Positions 9,725 to 19,749 are shown, counted from the first letter of the stretch. The stretch: 64,000 nt of DNA from Bradyrhizobium sp. CCBAU 51627 (GCF_028128765.1 NZ_LBJG01000091.1:1-64000), one strand, 5' to 3'. A program made the numbers and translations. Notes: generated by a model from the sequence alone, not told the origin.

Positions 9725-11074
9725 TTGGCAGAGGTCCGTATTTTACCTTCACGAACCGCCTATTCGACGCCGGGCGAAACCGGCGCGCGAATAGTACGCG
9801 GCGAGGGTCCTTATCTTGTAGGAGCCGATGGGGAGCGCTATCTGGACGCGGCCTGCGGATCGGGATCTCTCATTTTCGGTCACGGCGACGAGAAGATCAT
9901 CGACGCGCTGCACGCTCAGAGCCGCAAGTTGACGCTTTTCCCTTCGCGCCATTTTAGCTCCGACATCGTTGAGCGTTACGCTAGCCAACTCCTCGATTTC
10001 GGCCCGCCTGGCATGTCGCGGGCGATCACTTTCAGCAGCGGTTCCGACGCAGTGGAGGCGGCGCTCAAATTGGCGCTTCAACATCATTTCGCCGCGGAGC
10101 GGCCGCGACGGCGGAAGATCCTGGGACGCAACGCCTCCTACCATGGCAATACGATCGCTGGGCTCGGCGCGGGAGGGTTTGTCGCACGCCGAAAGCCTTA
10201 TGAGAGTGTGCTTGCTCCATGCGCCAAGGCGTCCCATGGTCATTGTGCGGCGTGCGAGTTCGGACTTCAGGCGGAGACTTGCGCGCTGGAATGTGCGCAA
10301 TCGATCGAAAATGCGATCCTTGAGGAAGGTCCGGAGAATGTTGCAGCGGTGATCGTCGAGCCGATCGTCGGCGCCGCGCTGAGTGCCGCGCCGCCAGACC
10401 CACGGTATCTGCCGCGGGTTCGGGATATCTGCAGCCACCATGACATACTGCTTATTGCCGACGAAGTCATGACTGGTTTCGCTCGCAGCGGACGGCCGTT
10501 CGCAAGCATGCACTGGAACGTCGAGCCTGATATCATTATATGCGGAAAGGCGATCAGCGCTGGCTATTACCCCTTGTCGGCTCTTCTGGTGAGTGAGCGG
10601 GTGGTTCACGGGCCGCTGGCACACGCGAAGTATTTTCAGAACGGTCAAACATTTGCTTGCAGTCCGGCTGGTGCGGCTGTGGGGATAGCAGTCTTGGATA
10701 GGTTGGCGGATGGAAGCGTCGCAGCAAACGCGACGCGCATGGGCGAACTACTGCGAGCTTCGCTCCGCAAGGAGCTGCCGGCCGAGCTGATCAAACAAAT
10801 CCGCGGTATGGGGTTGATGGTTGGTTTCGACATCGGCACCTCCGCATTCGAGAATGCGGGAGCGCTTTCGTCCGATCGCTACAGTGATCGATTTCAGCGC
10901 GCCGCGCTCAAGCGGGGGTTGGTCATTTACGCCAGCAATGGTAGCGCAGGAAGTGAAGCAGGCGATCATGCGATGCTACTATTGCCTTTGACAATTTCCG
11001 AGCGCGAAGTAAAAGAAGCTACAGCATCGCTTGTGGCCACTGCATACGACGTTCTCAAGACCGAGAACAAATAG
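9725..11074 (+). CDS. Class III PLP-dependent aminotransferase
   Basis: This 449-aa protein belongs to fold-type I aminotransferase class III (GABA, ornithine, glutamate-1-semialdehyde relatives). It shows the substrate/PLP region ITFSSGSDAVEAALKLA, the PLP-phosphate stretch YHGNT, the cofactor Asp in LLIADEVMTGF (D246), and the Schiff-base lysine in ICGKAISAGYYP (K275). A cysteine-rich insert (C166, C174, C177, C186, C190), seen in some class III relatives, may bind metal or form a subfamily loop. The best start is TTG at 9725, four bases after GGAGG. That spacing is short, so the start is uncertain. It probably acts in the same pathway as the neighbouring ATP-grasp ligases, but donor and acceptor are unknown. 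Confidence 0.88.
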   Translation: MAEVRILPSRTAYSTPGETGARIVRGEGPYLVGADGERYLDAACGSGSLIFGHGDEKIIDALHAQSRKLTLFPSRHFSSDIVERYASQLLDFGPPGMSRAITFSSGSDAVEAALKLALQHHFAAERPRRRKILGRNASYHGNTIAGLGAGGFVARRKPYESVLAPCAKASHGHCAACEFGLQAETCALECAQSIENAILEEGPENVAAVIVEPIVGAALSAAPPDPRYLPRVRDICSHHDILLIADEVMTGFARSGRPFASMHWNVEPDIIICGKAISAGYYPLSALLVSERVVHGPLAHAKYFQNGQTFACSPAGAAVGIAVLDRLADGSVAANATRMGELLRASLRKELPAELIKQIRGMGLMVGFDIGTSAFENAGALSSDRYSDRFQRAALKRGLVIYASNGSAGSEAGDHAMLLLPLTISEREVKEATASLVATAYDVLKTENK

Positions 11075-11103
11075 TCGCCCATTCTTCAATCTCAGGTACA
11101 GTG

Positions 11104-11226
11104 GCAAACCCGATAGACAAACATGATCCATCGGCGGCAATGAACGCCAGCGTGTGGAGCTGGAAGCCAATTTGGCGCGGCAGTTTGGGATTGAAGGACC
11201 AGTTGAACTCGTCGTCCGTGAAGAGT
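11104..11226 (-). pseudogene. Possible IS21 IstB fragment
   Basis: One minus-strand frame reads LFTDDEFNWSFNPKLPR, which resembles the segment just before the ATPase domain of some IstB helper proteins. The frame is short, has no Walker motif, and sits downstream of the aminotransferase. The identification is weak. Confidence 0.3.
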
Positions 11227-11389
11227 GGCTAAGCGATTGAGTTAGAATCGCATTTGTCGCTGTGGACTGTTTTGCGTTTGCAGGGGTTTGATGCTTCGGG
11301 CGTCGGAACCTTGCAATTTCATTCTCAGGATTCCGTCGAATTCCTCTTGCAACGCGGGCGTGGTCCACAGATCGGCGCCGAAGCCTCCA

Positions 11390-11785
11390 TGGTAAACTAC
11401 AACCGCCGTTCTCCCGGGAGCCTGCTCGTGCTGCACGCCGGGGCGCTGCCCGATAACCCGTACGACGGTCACACATGCGGGACGTCCTTAACCGCACCGA
11501 GGCACTCACCGGCTGCGCGATCGAGCGGGCCTATGTCGACAAGGGATACCGCGGCCACGACGCACACAATCCCCGACGAATCTTCATCTCCGGCCAGAAG
11601 CACCACATCTTCGGTGTCATCAAACACGAGCTGCGCCGCCGCTCCGCCATCAGCCGTCGGCCACAACTTCCGCCGCACCCTCGCCTGGCTCTAGACAACT
11701 CTTGTGCCCATCCTGCTCCAGCTATGGCGCACGTTCGGCCGTCCCGCCACGCTCAATTCGCCTTCTTAACGGACGACTGCGAAAA
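11390..11785 (+). pseudogene. IS5-family transposase C-terminal fragment
   Basis: The plus frame reads LVLHAGALPDNPYDGHT, then RAYVDKGYRGHDAHNPRR and GVIKHELRRRSAI, which is the DDE-domain C-terminus of an IS5-type transposase. The segment around the catalytic Glu is deleted, and the terminal GHNFRRTLAWL lies in another frame. The element end is probably near 11785. Confidence 0.75.
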
Positions 11786-12145
11786 GGGGATTATTGTCGT
11801 CCACGGTTCGTCCTCCTGGCGTGAGGATAGCCTTGAGCAACCCTCGTTCAATACCGCCAGTGTTGGGCGAACCAACGAACCAACTCACCGCCGGCATCCA
11901 GAAAGGACATGCGGTCTTACGTTGGAGCTACGACGACTGCGCCAATAGCAGCTCCACAATAGATAATTTAGCCGGGGGTATCGCGAGTCGGGCTGCAAGC
12001 GGCGGCACGTATGGACGCCCAAGGATGCACCGCCACTCCTGCGCCATCGAATCCGTGTCCATCAGGGTTCTGGCGGTCGTAAACGCATCAACAACTTCGC
12101 CATCAGAATCCAGGAGGCGCTCAGGCGTGCCAGACTAATGGCCGC
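11786..12145. other. Short gene-poor interval
   Basis: A plus-strand frame at 11794-12138 is open but has no recognisable motif. It overlaps the end of the IS5 remnant and reaches almost to the stop of the opposing ATP-grasp gene. It is probably not a gene. Confidence 0.35.
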
Positions 12146-13168
12146 TTACGGCGGAAGAGCCCGATCGCGATCCAACTCGTGTTCGGGATTGGGCATGCGA
12201 GCTCCGAAATACCGCGTGTGAGCGAGATCGAGGATGCGATTAACCAGATTTGGGAAGCTGTATCCGCGTGTCGTCGCAGCCCGGACGTAGGAGTGCGTTT
12301 TATGGAGTGACGGACTGAAGTTGATCTCTAGAACAAAAGGCTGTCCTGAGCGATCGACCCGTAGGTCGACGCGGGCGTACTCCCGGCCAAGGCAGGCACG
12401 GAAGGTCGCTACTGAAATATCGTGTAGCTTTGTCGAAAGTTCACTCCCGACTTTCGCCGGGCAAATCTTCTGCGGCTCCGCCGCCGACAAATGCTTCTTG
12501 TCTTCCCAAGTGATAACACGTGTTTCTCGGTCGCGGAAGTCGTGCTCGACCAGAGGCAAAACCTCGAGCTGTTCGTTTCCCAGGAGCGCGACGCAGATTT
12601 CTCGCCCTTCGATGTATTCTTCTACGAGTGCATCCTGCGCATACTGCGTGACAATAGTTTTTACGGCTTGCCTCAGACCGCTAGGCTCGTGTACGAGTTG
12701 CAGTCCCTTGCTGACGGACTCGTAACGGGGCTTTACTATCACTGGGAATCGCAATTCGCCGGTACTCTCGGTGCCCTGACGCATCACCCGAAAGTTGGGT
12801 GTCGGCAGGCCGTCAGCGCGAATCAGCTTCTTGGTGATCACCTTGTCGAGCTCCAGGGCGGCCCCAAGCGGACTCGCTCCGGTGTATGGAATCCCAGCCA
12901 TCTCAAGGATTGTCGGAACTTGGCTGGACCGCCAGTCGCCCATATCTCCGTACGCCATATTGAAGACCATTCCGGAGGGGCGCGCCTGCCGATTGGGTCG
13001 CATGAATCGATCGAGCGTAGCGACCAGCTCCTTATCGCCCTCGCACTGTAGCGCCTCGTGGCCACTCTCCTCAAGTGCAGCCACCACGCTGTTGACCGCC
13101 TCACGGTAATCCTCTGGATCTGGTGGATTGACCTCGGTTGGCTCGTTCCAGACAACTGCTACCCGCAT
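12146..13168 (-). CDS. ATP-grasp ligase of the D-Ala-D-Ala-ligase superfamily
   Basis: This 340-aa protein begins MRVAVVWNEP and has a pre-ATP-grasp domain followed by the ATP-grasp module. The lysine strand is FPVIVKPRYESVSKGLQ, the hinge is ALVEEYIEGREICVALLG, and the metal-binding segment is YARVDLRVDRSGQPFVLEIN, which keeps the Asp, Glu and Asn ligands. It lacks the EHEVS signature of peptidoglycan Ddl enzymes and resembles the D-alanine-ligase-like proteins found in peptide or peptidomimetic pathways. GGGAG lies seven bases before the ATG. It is convergent with the aminotransferase at 9725-11074, separated only by IS fragments. The natural acceptor is unknown. Confidence 0.85.
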   Translation of the reverse strand: MRVAVVWNEPTEVNPPDPEDYREAVNSVVAALEESGHEALQCEGDKELVATLDRFMRPNRQARPSGMVFNMAYGDMGDWRSSQVPTILEMAGIPYTGASPLGAALELDKVITKKLIRADGLPTPNFRVMRQGTESTGELRFPVIVKPRYESVSKGLQLVHEPSGLRQAVKTIVTQYAQDALVEEYIEGREICVALLGNEQLEVLPLVEHDFRDRETRVITWEDKKHLSAAEPQKICPAKVGSELSTKLHDISVATFRACLGREYARVDLRVDRSGQPFVLEINFSPSLHKTHSYVRAATTRGYSFPNLVNRILDLAHTRYFGARMPNPEHELDRDRALPP

Positions 13169-14707
13169 GCACTACTCCCTATCATGGTCACCCACTGTTA
13201 ACTTCATTCTTCCGCGTGTGGTTGATGGACGAACAGCCCGCCCTGGCTTGGCGGCAGCTGACGAGCGGATTTGCTCCCTCGGGCTACCAAAACAACGTAC
13301 TTGTGGGTCCGAAAGATACAGCGGCCATATCAGCCGGAGAGGACGACGCGGAAAGCCAGCGAACCGGGCACGCAGGTCTGGCTCATGTCCTCTGATGAGC
13401 TTAATAATCACGCTGTGCGGTGGGGGACCGCACCTGCAGTAGCACGTAGGATCAGTCTGGACCTTTCCAGCATGCTTCATTGTACGCCTTGTTCCGATAC
13501 GAGAAGAGCGCTTTGGTCGTTACGGACCTTTCACCTGTCTAAGCAATCGGTGTGCCACATAGACATGCGCGAGCCTGCTTGGCCGGCGAAGGCTCTGTCG
13601 ACTCCGCGTAAGCGAACGTCTTCCCCTTCAGCATGCCCCATTCACTACATAGACGCTTGAACGCAACAAGGCGAAACACGACGTCCAAAGGTCGACTATC
13701 AACGCGCCTCACGTGCCAATCAAGAACGACTGTTCGGTTACGAGCCATTCGTTGGAAGTAACGCTATTTATTCTTTCCACGCGGCCGGGAATGCGAAACA
13801 TGAATCTTCTGCGGCGACGACGGGTTCACTCCATCCGAACAGTATAGGAAGGTCAACGTGCCCTAACACAAGAGTAGCTGCTTGCGGCGGCTCAATTCAT
13901 CAAAGAAGCAGAGGCGCGGACATTTCTCCTACAATTACTGGATTTGAAGCGGACGAAAAGCGTCGCCTTTCGGACGCTTAAAGAGTGATTGCCTCGACGC
14001 TATTGTGCAAGTGGCGCCGACTCAGTATGCGGGAGGAGCCGTCAGGTACTGTGGATGCCGCGGAGGCGTTCGGAACGCCGGTGCAGTAACACGAGAGTTG
14101 CCGGCACGATATGAAGAATAGGATAGGACGGTGGCTCCGGCCATAATGGTTGGGCTATACTGATTGACTTTGAGGCCGCATCTTTTGATCGTCCGAAGAG
14201 ACCGCCGACTAAGGACAGACATGCACACGGCCAGCGCCGCACGTTCAATGACCGGCGCGCTGCTTTCTATCGGTCAGTCTCGAGTGGGTGTCCTGGCTGA
14301 TTTTCATCCGATGCAGTGGCCTACACTGTGATTATGTCAACCTTCGCTGGATCAGGACCAGCTGCCATTGACCCGGGTTGGTAATTGATCATGGCTCAAT
14401 CTGGGTTTTACGATCATGTCGATAACGATAGTTGCTCTGAAAGAAGCTGCCAATGTTAGCAGTGGAACCTGACAACGAAATAGGAGAGTAGTTGTCGGCG
14501 CGTCGGACCTGTCACAGGCCTTTAGACGTCTTCAGGTGTCCGCGATGCAACATCACCTCTGTCTGTCCTGATCGACGCGCCGACGTCTCAGTCGCGGATA
14601 CCGGGATCTGTACTCTGCTCTAACCGAGGTTTTGGTGCCGAGGAGATCCATAGTGAGCGCCACCGATTGCAAACGGCTATCCTCGTCTCATGTCTCAAGG
14701 TGAGCGC
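13169..14707. other. 1.5 kb without a recognisable gene
   Basis: Frames of 60-130 codons are present on both strands but lack family motifs and ribosome-binding context. This probably contains the divergent upstream region of the ATP-grasp gene and decayed insertion DNA up to the intact IS3 element. Confidence 0.4.
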
Positions 14708-14722
14708 TGACCTTCCCAGATT

Positions 14723-15652
14723 TTATCCAGTTCTGAGTTCGCTCAAGCCATTGGAGTTGCCCAGTTTGGCGGTCGTAGCGACGGGAGCTGGCGCGGAGCC
14801 ATCGGCATAGCGCAGCGCCAGATCCCGGCGCGGGTGGCAGGTGAAGGCGAACTCGGAGGGTGTCTTCCATCCGAACTGTGAGTGCGGTCGTGTGTAGTTA
14901 TAATCGGCGCGCCAGCATCCGAGCGCGACGCGGGTCTGAGCCAGCGACGTGAACAGCGTCTCGTTCAGCAATTCATCCCGGAGCCGACCGTTGAAGCTTT
15001 CGATGAAGCCATTCTGCATGGGCTTGCCCGGAGCGATATAATGCCAGGCGACGCAGCTCCGATCGGCCCAGGTCAGGATGGCGTTGCTGGTAAGTTCGGT
15101 GCCGTTGTCGCTGACCACCATCTTTGGCTTGCCGCGCTCCATGACCAGGCGATCCAACTCCCGCGCCGCCCGGGCCCCCGAGAGCGAGGTATCGGCCACC
15201 AGCGCCAAGCACTCGCGGGTACAGTCATCGACCACGGTCAAGATGCGTAAGCGGCGGCCATCCGTGAGCTGATCGGAGACGAAGTCCAGTGACCAGCGGT
15301 CGTTCGGTGCCATCGGCACCGTCATCGGCGCCCGGGTCCCGATCGCCCGCTTGCGGCCGCCACGGCGGCGCACCACCAACTTCTCTTCCCGGTACAGCCG
15401 GAATAGCTTCTTGTGGTTGATCGCAAAGCCCTGCCGCTTGAGCAGAACATGCAGGCGCCGATAGCCGAAGCGGCGGCGCTCCTGGGCGATCGCCTTCATG
15501 CGCTGGCGAACGCCGGCATCATCCGCTCGGGTCGTCCGATATCTCATGGTGATGCGGCAGCAGCCGATGGCTTTACACGCCCGCCGTTCGCTCATCCCGT
15601 GGGCATCCACGAGATGCGCGACAACCTTCCGCTTGGCTGCGGGCGTCACCAC
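14723..15652 (-). CDS. IS3-family transposase OrfB (DDE integrase domain)
   Basis: This is a 309-aa integrase that is normally produced as an OrfAB fusion. The N-terminal helix-turn-helix region includes RRACKAIGCCRITMRYR, then RRRFGYRRLHVLLKRQG. The DDE triad is visible in WSLDFVSD, VVSDNGTE and GFIESFNGRLRDE. C-terminal motifs YNYTRPHSQFGWKTPSEFA are complete. The first codon of the frame is GTG and overlaps the OrfA stop in the -1 frame. A decayed relative with internal deletions is at 57309-58335. Confidence 0.93.
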   Translation of the reverse strand: MVTPAAKRKVVAHLVDAHGMSERRACKAIGCCRITMRYRTTRADDAGVRQRMKAIAQERRRFGYRRLHVLLKRQGFAINHKKLFRLYREEKLVVRRRGGRKRAIGTRAPMTVPMAPNDRWSLDFVSDQLTDGRRLRILTVVDDCTRECLALVADTSLSGARAARELDRLVMERGKPKMVVSDNGTELTSNAILTWADRSCVAWHYIAPGKPMQNGFIESFNGRLRDELLNETLFTSLAQTRVALGCWRADYNYTRPHSQFGWKTPSEFAFTCHPRRDLALRYADGSAPAPVATTAKLGNSNGLSELRTG

Positions 15653-15912
15653 TTCTTTCCCAAAAGGTCCTTCAACGCCGCATTGTCCAGCATGGCGTCA
15701 GCCAGGAGCCGCTTCAGCTTCGTGTTCTCGTCCTCCAGTGTCCTCAGCCGCTTCGCCTCGGAGACGTCCATCCCGCCGTACTTGGCCTTCCATTTGTAGA
15801 TGCTGGCGTCGCTCACGCCGTACTTGCGGCATAGATCGGCGACCGACACCCCGGCCTCGTGCTCCTTCAAGATCCCGATAATCTGCTCTTCCGTGAAGGG
15901 GCTACGCTTCAT
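15646..15912 (-). CDS. IS3-family transposase OrfA
   Basis: This 88-aa protein starts MKRSPFTEEQIIGILKEHEAG and holds the helix-turn-helix that binds the IS ends (KYGVSDASIYKWKAKYGG). It ends in a leucine-rich coiled-coil region (RLRTLEDENTKLKRLLAD) typical of OrfA multimerisation. A longer frame reaches 15948, but the internal ATG matches the family start. It ends in LLGKKW at the overlap with OrfB, next to a GGGAAAGAAG tract suitable for -1 frameshifting. Confidence 0.92.
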   Translation of the reverse strand: MKRSPFTEEQIIGILKEHEAGVSVADLCRKYGVSDASIYKWKAKYGGMDVSEAKRLRTLEDENTKLKRLLADAMLDNAALKDLLGKKW

Positions 15913-16068
15913 GCTCTGGTCCTCGTCGTGGGCCAGAACGAACTTCAAACTGGATTAAGCCCGGGGGCAAGGTCAGCGCGCCCCGCGACTACTGGCCGCC
16001 AAAGGAGCGCGATTGGTTGAACCGCTCGGCTGCGTAGCAGAGAACTTGGATCGTGATAACAGCAGCGA

Positions 16069-16821
16069 TCAAAAGAGGCCCGTTGGATCAATGCGATTGA
16101 AACAAGGGTATGATTCGTCGATGACCTCCGCGCGCTCAACCGGAGCTCTACAGTTTGAACGCGGGCCGAGACTGGGCGCCAATCCGGGCACTTCGCCCTC
16201 CGCCTCGCTGCTGAACTCTAACACATTCGACTTCCAGACCAACAGAGAGACGGTGGCGGAAGCCCGGGCGAGAATGCCGCTCGCGGAGATCCGGCGATCG
16301 AACTCGCGTTCATCGGTGTCGCCCGAAACCTTCGTCGACAACGCGGCGTGGCCCATGAAGTTGGCGTCGTAATCACGGCCCTTTGCGAGCATGCTCCAGG
16401 CTAGGCGCGCGAGTTTTGCGGCCAGGGCGACAACCAGTACATTCGAGTGAAGCCGCTTGGATGCTGCTTCCAACCAGGCTCCGAAGCCATGCATGGGCCA
16501 ATTCTGACGCCTTAGAAGTACGGCTCTGGCCCCTTGAATGAGCAGCGTTCGCAGGCACCGGTTGCCAGGCTTCGATATCCGACCGAGAATGATTCGATCG
16601 CCGGTCGAGATCTGTTTCGGTACGATGCCAAGCCATGCTGCAACGTCGCGGCCCTTCTGGAAGGCATCACCAGTTCCGATCGCGGCGATCATCGCACTTG
16701 AGATGATTGGTCCGACACCGGCGCACTCATCAGGCGGCGGCAGTGTGCATCTTGATCAGCGAGTTCGTCGATTTCCTTCGTGATCGATGCGACCCGCCGC
16801 TCAAGAAAGCGCCAGGACCGC
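16069..16821 (-). pseudogene. IS110-family transposase, C-terminal portion
   Basis: The Transposase_20 part is present: FLERRVASITKEIDEL, then MIAAIGTGDAFQKGRDVAAWLG, VPKQISTGDRIILGRIS and GNRCLRTLLIQGA, with a frameshift near 16690. The catalytic N-terminal part is at 18064-18319, on the other side of the group II intron. About 110 codons of the middle are missing. The C-terminus continues past the usual end and may include flanking sequence. Confidence 0.8.
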
Positions 16822-17572
16822 TGAGACGCCAATGCTTCAGGAACCGGTTCATGTAGATGACAGAGAGCAGCGGACTGATGACACCGCCCTGTGGCGTGCC
16901 ACACTTGTTACTCTTACCGCCGCTCATGCGCCGTTTCCCGTTGCTATCCCGCTCCTCGACCGGTACTCGCAGTCATAACTTAATCAGCCGCAGCACATTC
17001 CGGTCGACGATGCGTCGGGCCACCGATTTGAGGAGGTCCGAGTGCGGTATCGTGTCGAAGTATTTCGACAAATCGGCGTCAACAACATCTGTGTAGCCCC
17101 GGCACATAAGGCGGTGCACTTCCTTGACGGCATCGACCGCGTTGCGGCGCGGGCGATATCCATAAGCTCCGTCCTCAAAATCCGCCTCGAAGATCGGTTC
17201 CAGCACGATCTTTGCAGCAGCTTGGACGACCCGGTCCCGGATTGTTGGGATACCGAGCGGACGTTCGCCGCGGCCGGGCTTCGGGATCATCACCCGCCGC
17301 ACCGGATCGGGCCGATAGGTCTTCGTGACGAGTTCATCGCGCAGGCCAGCCAACCATGCTTCGAGTCCCGACGCGTCGATTTGTTCGAAAGTTATTCCGT
17401 CCACTCCCGGCGCACCCGCGTTGGCGCGGGCCAGCTTGTAGGCATGGCTCAGAATGTCCTCGCGGCAGATCTTGTCGTACAGCACGTAGAAGCGGAAGGC
17501 AGGCTCCGCCTTCGCTTTGCAATAAAGCTTTCTCTGAAGGCTCCTGATCTTATCGGGCGTTTCAAGGCTCAT
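16822..17572 (-). pseudogene. Group II intron reverse transcriptase/maturase, truncated and with nonsense codon
   Basis: The start MSLETPDKIRSLQRKLYCK is typical for this class. RT motifs are readable: GAPGVDGITFEQI, RRVMIPKPGRGERPLGIPT, DRVVQAAAKIVLEPIFE and the catalytic-Asp block VVDADLSKYFDTIP. A TGA at 16973-16975 sits where relatives have Trp, after LRLIKL. The same frame then continues through KCGTPQGGVISPLLSVIYMN to KHWRLSG, where it fuses to IS110 sequence. The YADD box and maturase domain are gone, so it is dead. Confidence 0.88.
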
Positions 17573-18063
17573 CGCCAATCTACCCTTTCCCTCGCCATTT
17601 TCAAAAGCGCACCTGAAGTCAGGGTCCTTTCCTCCGCCGGAATTACCCGGTGTCATCGGTACCTTTGACCCTGTCCGACTCCCGTCCGGTCCATCGACTA
17701 CTCAATGCTGAAGGCGCGACCTTCGACCAAGACGGGTCTCCCCCGATTACCCGTACTACCCTTCCAACGTGCCATGCCCATTACCCCGGTGAACCAGACA
17801 GGTGCGTGCGTCAATTGCTTCCCTGTCCGCACGGCCTTCCCCGCCATACGATCGGGTCGGCATTCACATCGTAACTTTCGAGGCGTGCTCAGGCTTCACT
17901 CACGTTACGGCCCGCTGGATTGCTCGGCCGCCTAAAGCGACCTTTGTCACGAGGCTTCGATCCGTCCGATTGCTCGTCCAAACCGCTCGTCAGCTACCAG
18001 ATCAATCGACAACTCTCTGGGTGGATCCTTCCTCCACTGGTAATACGCGCCGTCGGGGCGCAC
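16822..18063 (-). mobile_element. Group II intron, 5' part, inserted in IS110 transposase gene
   Basis: Reading the minus strand, IS110 coding sequence stops at codons for QYVKPY and is replaced at 18063 by GTGCGCCCCGACGG, matching the bacterial group II 5' consensus GTGYG. About 490 bases of non-coding sequence follow (domains I-III and the start of IV), then the intron reverse transcriptase. The sequence switches to IS110 C-terminal coding at about 16821. The intron 3' half (rest of the RT, domains V and VI) is therefore lost and it cannot splice. Confidence 0.85.
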
Positions 18064-18319
18064 GGTATGGCTTCACATACTGTGCCGGCAAGAGCCGTAC
18101 TTGATGGCCGAATTTCTCGAGTTTGCGAGCAAGGTGGTGTGCTCCTGCACAGCCGTCCATTCCGATCAGGCACGGCGGAACATTAGCCACCGACAGCTCA
18201 AGCTGATTTCTCAATCGCTTCTTGCGTAGGATGATTGCACCCGTGGCATCGAACCCCATCACATGGAATGGGTTCTTGCCTAGATCGATGCCGATCGTGA
18301 CAATATTCGTATGGGACAT
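18064..18319 (-). pseudogene. IS110-family transposase, N-terminal portion
   Basis: The start MSHTNIVTIGIDLGKNPFHV contains the first Asp of the IS110 DEDD catalytic domain. It continues through LIGMDGCAGAHHLARKLEK to LLPAQYVKPY, where the group II intron begins. The remainder of the DEDD domain is missing, and the C-terminal part lies at 16069-16821. Confidence 0.85.
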
Positions 18320-18383
18320 GGTACGCGCTCCTTCTCTTGCCGGGGCTCTATGTTGCCGCTGAGAGCGGGCGTGGTCCATGCCA

Positions 18384-19211
18384 TTAACTCGTAAGGCGCG
18401 GCTGCTTTGCCCTTGCCGATGCACTCCACCGGGGCGTGGAAGGAATAAAGCTGAAGCCGCGGTGGAGCTGCTGCGGCGGGCGGATCTGCGAGGCCTGGCT
18501 GAGCGGGAGGGCGAACGTGTTCTCAAGCACAGCCTCACCTTCGATCTTGCGGCGGATATCGCGGATGATCCTGCCCAGCCGGCTGCGCAGGATGCGCAAC
18601 TGCCGCTGATGCCGCTTGAATTGCTTGGCATGGGCGTAGCGTCCCACCATCATTGCCGCTTTTTTTGGCAATGCGAAGATAGGACTGCCGCAGCTTGACC
18701 CCGTGCTTCCTCGCCAGACGGTTGAGCCCCTTGATCGCAGCGTGTCAAGAGCTTGGCATCGGTCGGGAAAGTAATCGCCTTCGGCTGCACGGTGGTATCG
18801 ACTGTGACCCGCTTGAGTCCTGGCTGCGTGACGCGCCGGCCTCGTGTGCCACCTGCAAGCTCTCGGTCAGCAACAGCTGCAGCTTGTCCCGAGCCGCTTG
18901 CGCCAGTGGCTCAGGCCCGAGCGCTCGTGCGGGAATGCGTGCTGGAAGAACTCTTCGCCGGTGAAGTACTGGAAATATAGGTCATAGACCCAGCGCTCGC
19001 ACACCCCCTCATCGGACAGCCCGTAAATGTGCAGCAGCAACAGCCCGATCATGAAGCGGCTCGCGATCCCGGGCCGACCATTCTCGTAGAGCGGCGCGAT
19101 CTCGCCGTCGATCCAGTCCCAATCGACCTTGCCGGCGAGCTGAACCAGCTTGTGCTTCATCTTGATGATCTGGTCCAGCCCGGCCCGGAACAGATCGCCC
19201 GATCCCATCAA
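18384..19211 (-). pseudogene. IS5-family transposase, frameshifted and truncated
   Basis: The N-terminal part (FRAGLDQIIKMKHKLVQLAG, FMIGLLLLHIYGLSDEGVCE, LSHWRKRLG) is followed in another frame by KAAMMVGRYAHAKQFKRHQ and RRKIEGEAVLE. It stops near the IS110 upstream region, indicating that IS110 inserted into or recombined with it. The catalytic core is incomplete. Confidence 0.8.
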
Positions 19212-19749
19212 GCCTTGAGCCCTATCGCTTTCATTGGGCTAGTAACGCGTGCAGCATGCACCCTAGCCTGTGTCAGCAGCTGCGGCCCGGTATCAGGTCG
19301 GTGAGTCGGCCGCGTCGCCATCTCCTGCGAGGCGAAGCGCGCGATGACCGTCTCAGCCTTAGGCGCGATGGAGACGCGGGCCACGCATGCGCCGACCTTC
19401 GAAGCCACCGCACTCGTCCTGTGTCACCACTTGCTGCGACACGACCGATGCAGTCCCAGCTCGCGTGCCGCATCAAGACTTGACGATCTTGTAGGTGAAC
19501 GGAGTGCCTTGCGTGCGCTCTTTAGGTACCGGACGCAAATCCGGGGCGAGAGCCGCAGTCGCACCCCTCTCGCGCGCATATAAATAGTCCATCACTCGAC
19601 GGGGTGCACTACCTCGCACCTTTGGCAATGCAGGACTGTCCTTGAGTGCCAACGAAAGGGAACTCCTGCTCGACGGCGATGCAAAACGTACACCGCTACA
19701 AGCGTTGCAAAATTGTCGCGTTTTCTTGGGCTACGATGAAGAGTACGCC
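19212..19749. other. Gene-poor interval
   Basis: This lies between the IS5 remnant and the stop of the acyl-CoA ligase. Short GC-rich frames occur on both strands without motifs, and I could not identify the sequence. Confidence 0.35.

Larger units (their letters stand above)
14708..15975 (-). mobile_element. Intact IS3-family (IS407-type) insertion sequence
   Basis: The element is about 1,268 bp. The right-hand inverted repeat, read inward, is TGACCTTGCCCCCGGGC followed by TTAATCCAGTTTGA. The left-hand end is TGACCTTCCCAGAT followed by TTTATCCAGTTCTGA. A perfect 4-bp GCGC direct repeat flanks it (14704-14707 and 15976-15979), matching the 4-bp target duplication usual for the IS407 group. 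OrfA and OrfB are uninterrupted, so it may be active. It sits at the edge of the IS110 remnant. Confidence 0.93.

Noticed and set aside
9749..10648. 299-codon minus-strand frame inside the aminotransferase
   Set aside because: This is a high-GC antisense shadow; the plus strand has all class III motifs.
14270..14450. Search for a nod box or riboswitch in the gene-poor 13.2-14.7 kb stretch
   Set aside because: No repeated ATC-N9-GAT arrangement or recognisable aptamer sequence was seen.
16973..16975. TGA in the group II reverse transcriptase as possible recoding (selenocysteine or Trp)
   Set aside because: The intron is truncated anyway and no SECIS-like context was noted; a nonsense mutation from TGG is the simplest explanation.
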